Notes under the pieces: model-generated
What the model was told of the DNA's origin: nothing
The model's input: the letters and a program-made list of their open reading frames with translations, nothing else
The model's database searches: none
In this document: piece by piece, positions 14,893 to 24,350 of the stretch
Numbering within the stretch: position 1 is the first letter of the stretch
Layout of the letters: the number at the start of each line of letters is the position of its first letter
Translations under genes and position numbers: made by a program
DNA from: Planctomycetota bacterium
GTDB taxonomy: Bacteria > Planctomycetota > UBA1135 > GCA-002748355
Reading direction: 5' to 3'
DNA: 45,030 bases
NCBI GenBank assembly: GCA_020426005.1
Contig: JAGQQW010000017.1
Span: 1 to 45,030, forward strand

Positions 14893-17832
14893 TCAGGTCC
14901 CGAGCACGAGTTCAACGCCGTTCGAGGCCTGCAGTCGCGGGAACGGCGGGAGCCTCAAGAACCAAGTTTGCGCATGCAGTCGAACGCCCATGAGGCTCGG
15001 TGAGTTGGGCACGACGACCGGAACCGAATACGATCGACCCACGGCAACCGTCACGACTATCGCCGTACGGAGATCGACGTAGTCGATGCAACCACCGATG
15101 GGTGCGCGTTCGTGCGGGCTGCCGACGAACAGCACGCCAGGGTTCGTGCCATATCCGCGACCGGACATCTGTGCAGTCGTCCCGAGGACCGGCGCCGTCG
15201 ACTCGAGCGTTGGGAAACCGACGCTGCAGCTTTCGCCGAACGCGGTCGCACTCGCGAGCGAACTGCGCCAGAGGTACGGCTCGCTACCGAGCGCGGGATT
15301 CTCGGCACGGAACCAAACACTGCCCGCACTGAGAATCGCATCGCCGGGATACGAGCCACGCGAGCCCGGGTTCAAATCGGCAATCAAAGCAGTTCCCGTA
15401 CGTGAGCCATCGCTGACGATGAGTTCCACACCCGCGGTAGGAGTGTTGCCTGCAAATACGACTCTCCTGCCTAGCACGAGAAACCGCGGGTCGAGATGCG
15501 GCAGGCTGCTCGCGATCCCGGGCGAAACGTCGACTGCGAGCCTGGTGCCAGCGGACGTCCCATCACTCACCCAGAGCTCGCTCCCTGCTTGCGAATCACG
15601 AGCCGCGAAGTAGAGCCCGCCATCGCTGACTGTCAGATAGCCAACTCCGCTCGACTCTGCACCAGGGTTGATGTCGAGGAAGAGCGACGTGCCAGACTCC
15701 GTCCCGTCGCTCGTCCACAATTCGAGACCATTGGCTAGCGTTCCAGCTGCAAAAAACAGTCGCTCCTTGAACACAGTCAGATAGCTCGGGCGCGATGATT
15801 TGTAGCCCTGCTCGATATCCGCGACCATTTTCGTGCCCGCTTCTGTGCCGTCGCTGCACCAAAGCTCGAAACCGTGGCTCGAAGCTCCATCACTTGCGGC
15901 AAAGAACAGAAGTCCGCGATACGACGTCAGAAAGCGTGGATTCGAGCCTTCTGCACCGATCGCGATATCCATGACCAGCGATGTTCCCGATGGCGTGCCG
16001 TCGCTGACCCACAGTTCGGTCCCAATCGAAGTTTCGGCAGCGAAGTAGAGCTTCCCGGCATACACATGAAACTCCCTGGGGTTGCTCGATAGCGTCCCAG
16101 GGTCGATGTCTTTGACGAGCACGGTTCCGTCCGCTGTGCCGTCGCTCTTCCAAAGCTCGACACCGAGACCATCGACGTACGCGGAGAAGTACACTGCCCC
16201 TCGATATGCGGTCAACTCGCTCGGGAAGCTACTCGCGATGCCGGGATTGATGTCTCGAACGCGCATCGTACCGGCTGCAGTACGATCGCTCCTCCAGAGC
16301 TCGATGCCACTCGTCCCGTCCGTCGCGGCGAAAAGGACGTAGTCACCCAAATTCGTCGGATTCGATGCCGCCGAACCATTGCCAACAAAACCCGGGGCAA
16401 TGTCCGCGATGGCACGAGTTCCGTCGACCGTACCGTCACTTACGTGGAGTTCTGCACCCACTGTCGAGGCATCATCGGCCTCGAAAAGGAGCTTGGACCC
16501 GATGTTCGTCATGAACGTCGGCGCGCTACCGTGCGGTCCTGGCGAGATGTCTTTGAAGAGACTCGTACCCAGCGCAGTTCCATCCGAGACGTAGAGTTCT
16601 CGCCCGAACGACTCCACATCGCCGAGAGCCTGGAACCATAAGCTGCCGCCAAAGCTGATGAGGTTCGACGGTGAGCTCCCTGACAAACCAGGGAGCAGGT
16701 CCGTGACCATCAAGGTCCCCGCTTCCGTCCCGTCGGTCTTCCAGAGCTCTTCGTTTCTCGAATCCAGAGAACGCGCGGCGAAGTAGACGTGCGATCCAAC
16801 AACCGTGAACGAGTGCGGCCAAGAGGATGCATCACCTTGGAAGACATCCTTGACGAGTCTAGTTCCCGCTTTCGTCCCATCGGATTTCCAGACCTCCCTG
16901 CCTTCGGCACCTTCTGCGGTGAAAATCACTTCTCCGCCGAAATGCACAGCATGATCCAACTCGGGCCAGATCGGTGTCGAGCTGCTGTCGAGACGCTTCG
17001 TCGTCAAGGCAGAACCTTCTGTCACCCACAGTTGGCCAATAGCCTGGAAATACAACTGCTTGCCGGTACTGAAGCAGTGCGATGGCCAAGAAGACTGAAC
17101 GCTCATTGCAACGTCTGCGACTAGCGTGGTGCCGGCACTCGTCCCGTCGGTGCGCCACAGTTCGACTCCGTGAAGCCCGTCTTCCGCGGCAAAGACCGCA
17201 AACGTCAAGTCGAAAGCAACCATCGAACCGATCCACGACTGCGATGGTCCGGCATGGATGTCCTTGATCAGGGTCGTGCTTGCGTCGGTCCCGAAAGTGC
17301 CCCAGAGCTCGTCACCGTGCACGCCGTCATCTGCGGCGAAGACCATGCGGCCATTACTGAAAACCAGGTTCGATGGGCGAGACCCTTCAGCGCCAGGTCG
17401 AATGTCTTTGACAAGCTTGGTGCCCGCAGGAGTCGCGTCGGTGATCCACAATTCGACGCCGTGCACACCGTCGTCCGCAGTAAAGCAGACACTCGTATCG
17501 GTGTACGACGTCAAGGAATCGACACCAGAGCTTGCAAGCCCCGGATTGATGTCTTTGACGAGTTGCGTGCCTGCTGCGGTGCCATCGGTGCGCCACAACT
17601 CGCGTCCGTGCACGTCGTCGGTCGCAACGAACAACCAATAGCGCCCCACCTGCACGAAGCTATTGGACTCACGCCAAGTCTTTCCCTTGCCTCGCGCGGG
17701 CTCCGGCGATGAATCATGGGGATCGATCGTCGGGTTGATGTCCTTTACGAGGGTTGGCGTCTGTGCCGACACGATGCCAATGGCGAGAGCAACGGCTGCA
17801 CAACACGCCGTACGCGTCACGAAACTTCTCAT
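14893..17832 (-). CDS. Large secreted ELWxxDGT-repeat protein, paralogue 1
   Basis: 979 residues from the ATG at 17832, chosen because a signal peptide follows directly (TACCAAVALAIGIVSAQ); the upstream open frame is basic and unlikely coding. About sixteen repeats of 45-55 residues carry the pattern ELW-x-(S/T)DGT-x-x-GT-x-(L/M)(V/F)-x-D(I/L)-x-PG, for example VELWKSDGTADGT. Aspartates and glycines fall at regular positions that could bind calcium. After about residue 870 (ATAFGESC) comes the shared C-terminal domain ending SNGVELVLGT. Its neighbour at 17985 is collinear with it, repeat by repeat, and both begin their mature parts with QTP-x-LVKDIN. Probably a surface or secreted adhesive protein; no enzyme motif. 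Confidence 0.85.
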   Translation of the reverse strand: MRSFVTRTACCAAVALAIGIVSAQTPTLVKDINPTIDPHDSSPEPARGKGKTWRESNSFVQVGRYWLFVATDDVHGRELWRTDGTAAGTQLVKDINPGLASSGVDSLTSYTDTSVCFTADDGVHGVELWITDATPAGTKLVKDIRPGAEGSRPSNLVFSNGRMVFAADDGVHGDELWGTFGTDASTTLIKDIHAGPSQSWIGSMVAFDLTFAVFAAEDGLHGVELWRTDGTSAGTTLVADVAMSVQSSWPSHCFSTGKQLYFQAIGQLWVTEGSALTTKRLDSSSTPIWPELDHAVHFGGEVIFTAEGAEGREVWKSDGTKAGTRLVKDVFQGDASSWPHSFTVVGSHVYFAARSLDSRNEELWKTDGTEAGTLMVTDLLPGLSGSSPSNLISFGGSLWFQALGDVESFGRELYVSDGTALGTSLFKDISPGPHGSAPTFMTNIGSKLLFEADDASTVGAELHVSDGTVDGTRAIADIAPGFVGNGSAASNPTNLGDYVLFAATDGTSGIELWRSDRTAAGTMRVRDINPGIASSFPSELTAYRGAVYFSAYVDGLGVELWKSDGTADGTVLVKDIDPGTLSSNPREFHVYAGKLYFAAETSIGTELWVSDGTPSGTSLVMDIAIGAEGSNPRFLTSYRGLLFFAASDGASSHGFELWCSDGTEAGTKMVADIEQGYKSSRPSYLTVFKERLFFAAGTLANGLELWTSDGTESGTSLFLDINPGAESSGVGYLTVSDGGLYFAARDSQAGSELWVSDGTSAGTRLAVDVSPGIASSLPHLDPRFLVLGRRVVFAGNTPTAGVELIVSDGSRTGTALIADLNPGSRGSYPGDAILSAGSVWFRAENPALGSEPYLWRSSLASATAFGESCSVGFPTLESTAPVLGTTAQMSGRGYGTNPGVLFVGSPHERAPIGGCIDYVDLRTAIVVTVAVGRSYSVPVVVPNSPSLMGVRLHAQTWFLRLPPFPRLQASNGVELVLGT

Positions 17833-17952
17833 GGCTCGGAGGACTCCGTGGGTGAGCCGCCGAGCATGAGGCTCGGGGCTCCCTCGAGCAACACGAGGTT
17901 CGATTCGCGAGCTGCGACGCGGGCATGTTTGCCCGCTTGGCAAATCAAGAGT

Positions 17953-17979
17953 ACGTGAACGCGGCGAGCGCGTTCACGT
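17953..17979 (-). terminator. Hairpin after the ELW paralogue 2 gene
   Basis: ACGTGAACGCG (17953-17963) and CGCGTTCACGT (17969-17979) form a perfect 11-bp stem with a 5-base loop. The hairpin starts 5 bp beyond the stop at 17985. There is no U-tract after the stem on the transcribed strand, so it may protect the 3' end or act with Rho rather than be a classical intrinsic terminator. Confidence 0.55.
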
Positions 17980-17984
17980 GAGCC

Positions 17985-20960
17985 TCAGACGCCGATCACG
18001 AGTTCGACGCCGTTCGTGGTTTGCACCGGCAGGATCGTCGGCAGCGTCAAGAACCACGCCTGTGCATTCACGCGGATCCCGACCAGGCTCGGCGTGGAGG
18101 GTACGACGAGCGGGTACGAGTACGTCGCTCCCACGACCGGTGCGAGGAAGAGCGCCGTCCCGATCCCGACGTAGTCCGGACATCCGAGGAAGCTCGATCC
18201 GACCATCGGTGGGCTGATGTAGAGGAGGCCCGGATTGGTACCAAAACCCTTGCCCGACATCGTCGCCGTCGTGCCGATGACCGGAGCTTGCGACTCGAGG
18301 GTCGGGAACGCCGGACCACAGCTCTCACCGAAGGCGGTCGCACTCGCGCGCGATGTCCACCACACGTAGGGCTCGCTGCCGAACATCGGACTCGTCGCAT
18401 CGAACCAGACTGCGCCGCCACTGACGATCGCATCACCGGGCGACGAACTCGACGAACCGGGATTGAGGTCAGCGAGCATCACGGTGCCGAGAGCAGTGCC
18501 ATCACTGACGAAGGGCTCACTACCCGTGCCCTGCGCGCTGCCAGAGAACACGACGTGCTTCCCGAGCACCGGGTAGCGTGGGAACATCTGCGCGAAGCCC
18601 GAAGCGCTGCCTGGATTGAGATCGACGGCGAGGGCCGTGCCCGCCACGGTTCCGTCACTCATCCACAGCTCCGTGCCGTTCGTGCCGTCGTTCGCCGCGA
18701 AGTACAACCCGCCATCGGTGGCGGTCATGTACGAAGGCGAACCCGAAGCCGTGCCGGCGCGGATCTCCAAGAAGAGCGCAGTACCCGCTGTCGTTCCATC
18801 GCTCGACCAGAGTTCGCTTCCCGCCGCCGTCGTGCGCGCACCAAACCAAAGCTTGCCCTTGTAGACACAGAGATAGTTCGGACTCGACGAGCCGGAACCG
18901 ACCTCGATGTCCATGACGAGCGCGGTACCCGCCGCCGTGCCATCCGTGCTCCAGAGTTCCGAACCGGCGCTTCCGTCACTCGCGGCGAAGTAGAGTCGCC
19001 CATCATAGGAAGCCATGTAGAGCGGATTGGAGCCCAGCGTGCCGGGGTTGATGTCCTTCACCAGCAGCGTGCCTGCTGCGGTCCCGTCGGTGACCCACAG
19101 CTCGGATCCTTCGGTCGCCGTCGTCGCCGCGAAATACAACTTGCCGTCGTGCACCGTGAAGTTCTGTGGCGAACTCGAGTTGGTCCCGACGTTGATGTCC
19201 TTGACGAGCACCGTACCCGACGCCGTGCCATCGCTCTTCCAGAGTTCGGCACCGTTCGCGATCGTGAAGGCGGAGAAGTAAACAGCGTTCTTGTAGCGCG
19301 TCATGTAGCGCGGCGAACCGCTCGCGGGTCCCGGATTGATGTCCATGACCTGAACGGTTCCGGCGGCGGTCCGATCGCTGCGCCAGAGTTCGATCCCCGA
19401 CAGACCGTCGGATGCCGAGAACAGGACGAGGTCACCGAACGCTGCGGGGTACGCGGGGTACGAACTGTTGGGCGTACCTCCGGGGCGAATGTCGAGGACG
19501 GACTTCGTGCCCGCCGTCGTGCCATCGCTTTCGAAGAGTTCGATACCGACCGACATCTCGTCGTTCGCCTGGAACAGCATCTTCGATCCGATGTTCGTCA
19601 TGTAGCGCGGGCTACTGCCGTTCGGCCCCGGCGAGATGTCCTTGAACATCTGCGTCCCCGCGGCAGTGCCGTCGGACACGAACAACTCGTAGCCGAACGT
19701 GTCGAAGCTCTGATAGGCCTTGAAGTAGATCTTGCCGCCGAAGGCGACCAGGTCCGAAGGGAAGCTACCGTCGATTCCCGGACGCAGTTCCGCGACGTTG
19801 ACCGTGCCTGCCGTCGTGCCGTCGGTCTTCCAGAGCTCTTCGTTCTGCGTATCGAGTGAACGCGCCGCGAAGAACATCGTCGAACCGAGCATCGTGAAGT
19901 AGCGCGGCGACGAAGAGCTCGAACCCGCGTAGATATCCGCGACGAGCGTCGTTCCGGCGGCAGTTCCGTCGGTCTTCCAGAGTTCGATCCCGTTCGTGCC
20001 GTCGTTCGCCGTGAAGAAGACGTCGCTACCGATCTTCTGCGCGTAGGCGAAGTTCGGCGACGAACTCCCGGTTCCGACCTGGATGTCCTTGAGCAGATTG
20101 GTCGTCGCGGCAGTGCCGCCGGTGACCCAGAGTTCGGTACCCGACGTGCCGTCGTTGGCCTGGAAGAACGCGACGCTACCGTTGCTGTAGAAGCTCGTCG
20201 GGCGCGAAGTCGTCGCTCCGGGGTTGATGTCCTTGACGAGCATCGTTCCGGCCGCAGTGCCATCGGAACGCCATAGCTCTTGACCGGTCGTCCCATCGTC
20301 CGCCTGGAAGATCGCCGTGACGGGATTGAGGTTGCCCATCGCGAAGATGTTCGAACTCGAAGCGCCGACGCGGATGTCCGCAACGAGCGTCGTTCCGGCG
20401 CTCGTGCCGTTGGTCACCCACAACTCGGTACCGCTCGTTCCGTCGTTGGCAGTGAACAAGACCCGCGCACCGATTGCAGTCAGGTACGAAGGCGACGAAC
20501 TCGTAGTACCCGGATTGATGTCCTTGAGCAGTTGCGTGCCGGCAGTCGTACCGTCGGTTATCCAGAGCTCGCTACCACTCGTACCATCATTCGCACTGAA
20601 TAGAGCACGAGTCCCGAGGAGCGGCGTCAGGTTGCGAATACTCGAACTCGCAGTGCCTGGGTTGATGTCCTTGACGAGCACCGTGCCTGCAGTCGAGCCG
20701 TCCGTGCGCCAGAGCTCCTGGCCGTTCGCATCGTCGAACGCGATGAAGAGCCAGTAGCTACCGACTTGGAGGAAGCGATTGGTCTCTTCCCACGGTCCCG
20801 CCGAACCACGGCCGGGAGCAGGAGACGAGTCGTAGGGAGCGACCGTCGAGTTGATGTCCTTGACGAGGACCGGGGTTTGAGCCTGGCAAAACGAGGAGCA
20901 GATCGAACCGACCAGAGCGAGAACCGCACCAGCGGTCGTAATTCTCAAAAGCGGCGACAT
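17985..20960 (-). CDS. Large secreted ELWxxDGT-repeat protein, paralogue 2
   Basis: 991 residues with a signal peptide (GAVLALVGSICSSFCQAQ). It has about sixteen repeats, more regular than in paralogue 1: many read (S/T)ELW-x-(T/S)DGT-x-AGT-x-LVKDINPG, with an intervening FTANDGT strand. From about residue 880 (ATAFGESC) it has the shared C-terminal domain ending TNGVELVIGV. ATG at 20960 with GGAGG upstream at good spacing, one of the better ribosome sites in the window. The two paralogues lie head to tail, 152 bp apart, and look like a tandem duplication. The antisense strand is open over 600 codons, an artefact of the repeat composition. Confidence 0.85.
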   Translation of the reverse strand: MSPLLRITTAGAVLALVGSICSSFCQAQTPVLVKDINSTVAPYDSSPAPGRGSAGPWEETNRFLQVGSYWLFIAFDDANGQELWRTDGSTAGTVLVKDINPGTASSSIRNLTPLLGTRALFSANDGTSGSELWITDGTTAGTQLLKDINPGTTSSSPSYLTAIGARVLFTANDGTSGTELWVTNGTSAGTTLVADIRVGASSSNIFAMGNLNPVTAIFQADDGTTGQELWRSDGTAAGTMLVKDINPGATTSRPTSFYSNGSVAFFQANDGTSGTELWVTGGTAATTNLLKDIQVGTGSSSPNFAYAQKIGSDVFFTANDGTNGIELWKTDGTAAGTTLVADIYAGSSSSSPRYFTMLGSTMFFAARSLDTQNEELWKTDGTTAGTVNVAELRPGIDGSFPSDLVAFGGKIYFKAYQSFDTFGYELFVSDGTAAGTQMFKDISPGPNGSSPRYMTNIGSKMLFQANDEMSVGIELFESDGTTAGTKSVLDIRPGGTPNSSYPAYPAAFGDLVLFSASDGLSGIELWRSDRTAAGTVQVMDINPGPASGSPRYMTRYKNAVYFSAFTIANGAELWKSDGTASGTVLVKDINVGTNSSSPQNFTVHDGKLYFAATTATEGSELWVTDGTAAGTLLVKDINPGTLGSNPLYMASYDGRLYFAASDGSAGSELWSTDGTAAGTALVMDIEVGSGSSSPNYLCVYKGKLWFGARTTAAGSELWSSDGTTAGTALFLEIRAGTASGSPSYMTATDGGLYFAANDGTNGTELWMSDGTVAGTALAVDLNPGSASGFAQMFPRYPVLGKHVVFSGSAQGTGSEPFVSDGTALGTVMLADLNPGSSSSSPGDAIVSGGAVWFDATSPMFGSEPYVWWTSRASATAFGESCGPAFPTLESQAPVIGTTATMSGKGFGTNPGLLYISPPMVGSSFLGCPDYVGIGTALFLAPVVGATYSYPLVVPSTPSLVGIRVNAQAWFLTLPTILPVQTTNGVELVIGV

Positions 20961-21235
20961 AGCAGGATGCCTCCATGGGTACGAGGCGCGTCATCGTAAA
21001 GAGACTCTCCGGAAGTACGAAAATGATCCAAGAAGCCGGTGCGCGGGTGTGCGCGAACGTCGCACCGGATCGAGCAAGACCTGAAGAACTCGCATGCGGT
21101 CGGTCGATCCGGGCTTCGCGCACTCCGTATAGACAGTCGTTTTGCCTATTGGGCCCATGCCACAGGCACTCTCTGCGCACCGACCTGAGACTCGGGAGCA
21201 GGTCGCCACGGACCTCGGGTATCCTCCCGAGTAGC

Positions 21236-21985
21236 GTGACGGAGACAATCGATACGAAGCCGCCATTCTCGCGGCTCACGACCAAACCGCGCGCGTGGCT
21301 CGCTGGCTATCGTCGGCGCACCCTCGCGCGTCGCTGGCTGCGCGGGGACGGCATCGAAATCGGTGCATTGCACAACCCGTTCCCGTTACCGACTCGCGCT
21401 CGCGTTCGCTACGTCGACTTGATGTCACCTGCCGAGAACGCATCGCGACATCCCGAACTCGCATCTCGCAACCTGGTCTCGGTCGACATCCTGGACGACG
21501 GCGAGAAGCTGGACTCGATCCCTGAGGACTCTCTCGACTTCGTGATCGGAAGCCACTTCCTCGAACACACGCAGAACCCGATCGGCACGATTCGCAATCA
21601 CGCGCGCAAGCTACGGAAGGGTGGCGTGTTGCTTTACGCGCTACCCGACAAGCGACATACCTTCGATCGGATGCGCGCGTTGACGACGTTCGATCACCTC
21701 GTGAACGACGACCGCATTGGACCGGAAAGCTCTCGCTGGGAGCACTATCGCGACTTCGCGGAACACGTCGACGGATTCGAGGGTGACGGCATCGACGATC
21801 AAGCACGCAAACTGCAGGACGACGACAATCGGATTCATTTCCACGTATTCGACACGGAGTCTGCGCGAACGTTCTTCGAGCGCACGACGGAACTCCTAGA
21901 CCGTGAACGGACCGATACCCGACTACGACTCGCCAAGTTTCGCCCGAACGGATCCGAATGCCTCGCGATCTTGCAACGCGTGTAG
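21236..21985 (+). CDS. SAM-dependent methyltransferase of the glycan-locus type
   Basis: 249 residues from a GTG at 21236; the extra upstream frame lacks protein character. A degenerate glycine-rich motif I appears as DGIEIGALHNPFPLPTRARV, typical of methyltransferases found beside glycosyltransferases, followed by VRYVDLMSP. DFVIGSHFLEHTQNPIGTIRN and KLRKGGVLLYALPDKRHTFD are the usual motifs II and III. The substrate is unknown. The gene is isolated from any polysaccharide cluster here. Its stop lies 3 bp from the convergent stop of gluQ, so the two transcripts must read into each other or end within the coding sequence. Confidence 0.8.
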   Translation: MTETIDTKPPFSRLTTKPRAWLAGYRRRTLARRWLRGDGIEIGALHNPFPLPTRARVRYVDLMSPAENASRHPELASRNLVSVDILDDGEKLDSIPEDSLDFVIGSHFLEHTQNPIGTIRNHARKLRKGGVLLYALPDKRHTFDRMRALTTFDHLVNDDRIGPESSRWEHYRDFAEHVDGFEGDGIDDQARKLQDDDNRIHFHVFDTESARTFFERTTELLDRERTDTRLRLAKFRPNGSECLAILQRV

Positions 21986-21988
21986 GTG

Positions 21989-22936
21989 TTACGCGAACGG
22001 GTCCTGCTCGAGCACGGTCGCTTCTCGCGCGATCCGCCCCACGTCGAATCCGTCGACCAACGATGCCGCCGTGCGCGGCTCGCGATCTTCGATGAGTCCG
22101 CAAGTCCACGCGAGTAGGCCGACGACTTCCTCGGCCGAGATCCCGCGACGTCGATACCAAGCGATGCGTGTGTCGCCGTGACGCTTTGCGAGGCGCCGGC
22201 CGTCGGGCCCCACGATCAACGGGACATGAATCCAATGTGGCTCGGGCAACCCGAGTGCTCTCGCGATCAGGATCTGCCTCGGTGTCGAAGCAAGCAAGTC
22301 GTCGCCACGAAGGACTTCTGTGACCGCGAAGTCACCATCGTCGACGATCGTTGCGAGTTGATACGCGGGTTGTCCGTCTTTTTTCGCGACCACGAAGTCT
22401 CCCGAGTCCGCTGCCACGTCGATCGTCACGCGGCCGTGCATCGCATCCTCGAAAGTCACGATTCCATCGTCGACGACGAAGCGCCACGCGGGATCACGAC
22501 CGGTCGCCGCGCGCGCGGCTTCCGCGGAAGCGAATCGACCGCGACAGATCCCCGGGTAACGCGTTCCGTGGTCCAACGATTCCTGCGGAGCGGATTGCGC
22601 ACGCTCGATCTCGGTGCGCGTGCACACGCACGGGTAGACCATGCCGCGCTGCTTCAGGTGATCGAGAGCGAGGTCGTAGACGTGCGCTCTCGCACTCTGC
22701 AGGATCGGCTCCGCATCGAAGTCGAGGCCTAGCCACTCGAGATCAGCCAGTGCTCCGTCGATCGCACCTTCCTTGACACGCGGACCATCGATGTCGTCGA
22801 TGCGGCAGAGGAGCGTGCCACCTCGCGACCGTATCGATAGCCAAGCGAGCAAGAAGCTGCGAGCATTCCCGAGATGGAGCGCACCGGTCGGACTCGGTGC
22901 GAGCCTCCCGACCGGCGCGATACGCGAAGTGACCAC
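21989..22936 (-). CDS. gluQ: Glutamyl-queuosine tRNA(Asp) synthetase
   Basis: 315 residues from a GTG at 22936. An ATG at 22999 would add 21 residues and would share its CATG with the rsgA start. It attaches glutamate to queuosine at position 34 of tRNA-Asp. A class I signature (APSPTGALHLGNAR, the HIGH equivalent) and RRLAKRHGD (the KMSKS equivalent) are present. The zinc site (CVCTRTEIE, then YPGICRGR) is that of GluQ. The anticodon-binding domain of GluRS is missing, as expected for this truncated paralogue. Implies that the organism has queuosine in its tRNA. Confidence 0.93.
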   Translation of the reverse strand: MVTSRIAPVGRLAPSPTGALHLGNARSFLLAWLSIRSRGGTLLCRIDDIDGPRVKEGAIDGALADLEWLGLDFDAEPILQSARAHVYDLALDHLKQRGMVYPCVCTRTEIERAQSAPQESLDHGTRYPGICRGRFASAEAARAATGRDPAWRFVVDDGIVTFEDAMHGRVTIDVAADSGDFVVAKKDGQPAYQLATIVDDGDFAVTEVLRGDDLLASTPRQILIARALGLPEPHWIHVPLIVGPDGRRLAKRHGDTRIAWYRRRGISAEEVVGLLAWTCGLIEDREPRTAASLVDGFDVGRIAREATVLEQDPFA

Positions 22937-22997
22937 GAACCGAAGGTACCCGTCCTTTTCCCTCCGCGCGAATCCGAGCTTCGGGCAAAGTGCTCCC

Positions 22998-23939
22998 ATG
23001 GACGAGCCACCGACTACGGGCCTCGTCGTGCGTGTCGACAAGAAGCGCTGTCACGTCGAGCTCGACGATGGTTCGGTCCGCTTGCTCGCTCCGCGCGGCA
23101 AGCTCTTCGACAAACGCGGAACGACGAAGAACCCGATCGCTGTCGGCGACCGAGTCGAAGTCACGATCGAAAGCGACGGAACCGGGAGCATCGATGCCGT
23201 GCTGCCGCGTCGGACCAAGCTCGCCCGAGCGAGTGCGGGCGAAGGAACTCGCGAACAGGTGCTCGTCGCCAACGTGGACCTCGTCATCGTCGTTTCGTCG
23301 ATCGACAATCCGACGTTTCGACCGACGATCGTCGATCGCATCCTCGCCGGTGCAGAGCGCGGCGACATGGATGCCTGCGTAGTCATCAACAAGGTCGACC
23401 TAGAGGACGAGGCCGCCGACGAACGAGAGTCCGACGCTTGGCTAGAGCTCTATCGCAAGCTCGGCTACGAAGCGATCGGTACGTGCGCCGCCGACGGCCG
23501 GGGCGTCGAGCGACTACGCGCACTCATGCGCGATCGCATCTGCGTCGTGAGCGGACTCTCTGGCGTCGGCAAGTCCTCGCTCCTCAATGCAATCGAACCC
23601 GGCTTGTCGCTGCGGGTCGGCAGCGTCTCGGAGCGCGGCGCACGCGAAGGACGGCACACGACGACGCACAGCAGCTTGATCCGACTTCAAAATGGCGCAC
23701 ACGTCGTCGATACACCGGGAATCCGAAACTTCGGATTGTTCGACATCGATCCAACCGAAGTCGCCGGACTCTTCCGGGAGTTCCAACCGTACCTGGGTGC
23801 CTGCAACTTCGACGATTGCTCGCACGAACACGAACCGCGATGCGCAATCCTCGACGCGATCCGTGAAGGTGTGATTCCCGCGAGCCGTCACGCGTCCTAC
23901 CTCGAACTACTGCGCGACGCTCGCGGCGGCAGGCTCTGA
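22998..23939 (+). CDS. rsgA: Ribosome small-subunit-dependent GTPase A
   Basis: 313 residues. A circularly permuted GTPase that helps mature the 30S subunit. The N-terminal OB fold (about 1-75) is followed by G4 (NKVD 131-134), G1/Walker A (GLSGVGKSS 186-194), switch I (GRHTTTHSS) and G3 (DTPG 238-241). A C-terminal zinc knuckle uses Cys269, Cys274, His276 and Cys282. All motifs are intact and length is normal. ATG at 22998 within CATG. The divergent gluQ starts 62 bp away or, with its alternative ATG, overlaps by two bases. Confidence 0.95.
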   Translation: MDEPPTTGLVVRVDKKRCHVELDDGSVRLLAPRGKLFDKRGTTKNPIAVGDRVEVTIESDGTGSIDAVLPRRTKLARASAGEGTREQVLVANVDLVIVVSSIDNPTFRPTIVDRILAGAERGDMDACVVINKVDLEDEAADERESDAWLELYRKLGYEAIGTCAADGRGVERLRALMRDRICVVSGLSGVGKSSLLNAIEPGLSLRVGSVSERGAREGRHTTTHSSLIRLQNGAHVVDTPGIRNFGLFDIDPTEVAGLFREFQPYLGACNFDDCSHEHEPRCAILDAIREGVIPASRHASYLELLRDARGGRL

Positions 23940-23940
23940 G

Positions 23941-24285
23941 TCAGGAAGGCAACTCGTCCGAATTCAGGGGCTCGTCGAACCGAACGGCGATCCCGAACTC
24001 GCCATCGCGAACTGCCCCGATGCGCATGATCTGCCCGCTTCGCGTCTGACCATTCGGCAGAACGACCTCGACGGTGAGATTCTGCCCCGCGGTGAAGTAC
24101 ACACCGTCGCGCGAGAGGTTTTCCGAAGGCCCTGCGAACTCCTGAGCCGGCATTCTGACGGTGATCTTGCCTTCGAGCGGCAGGCGCTCGTCACGCCGAC
24201 GGTCGTCGACGCTCTTGTTGCCGTGTTGGCGTTCGCTGTGGTGCATGGAGTGAGTCTCGTCCTCGGATCGAGTTACGTTCGTCAT
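23941..24285 (-). CDS. PilZ-domain protein (cyclic di-GMP receptor candidate)
   Basis: About 114 residues from the ATG at 24285; a start at the internal Met14 or Met of MHHSERQ is also possible. The PilZ signature is complete: RRDER (30-34) as RxxxR and NLSRDG (56-61) as (D/N)xSxxG, followed by beta-barrel strands (LTVEVVLPNGQ to GIAVRF). It is expected to bind cyclic di-GMP in the cytosol. Only one base separates its stop from that of rsgA (convergent). It lies 65 bp downstream of the beta-helix gene and may be cotranscribed with it. The diguanylate cyclase at 43140 is the only other cyclic di-GMP gene in the window. Confidence 0.85.
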   Translation of the reverse strand: MTNVTRSEDETHSMHHSERQHGNKSVDDRRRDERLPLEGKITVRMPAQEFAGPSENLSRDGVYFTAGQNLTVEVVLPNGQTRSGQIMRIGAVRDGEFGIAVRFDEPLNSDELPS

Positions 24286-24350
24286 CGACGAGATCGAGCA
24301 TGGACCTTGAACGGTTCCACAGCCGCCATGCCTAGAGGCTCGGTCGAAAG

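Noticed and set aside
134..15000. tRNA or rRNA genes in the intergenic gaps
   Set aside because: I inspected the gaps for TTCGAAT-type T-loops with acceptor stems and rRNA-like sequence and found none that folds convincingly. A tRNAscan run would be decisive.
18021..19859. 612-codon open frame on the plus strand opposite the second large ELW gene
   Set aside because: It is the antisense of a repetitive GC-rich gene. It is Arg-rich, has no ribosome site, no domain and no signal, while the opposite strand encodes a regular secreted protein.
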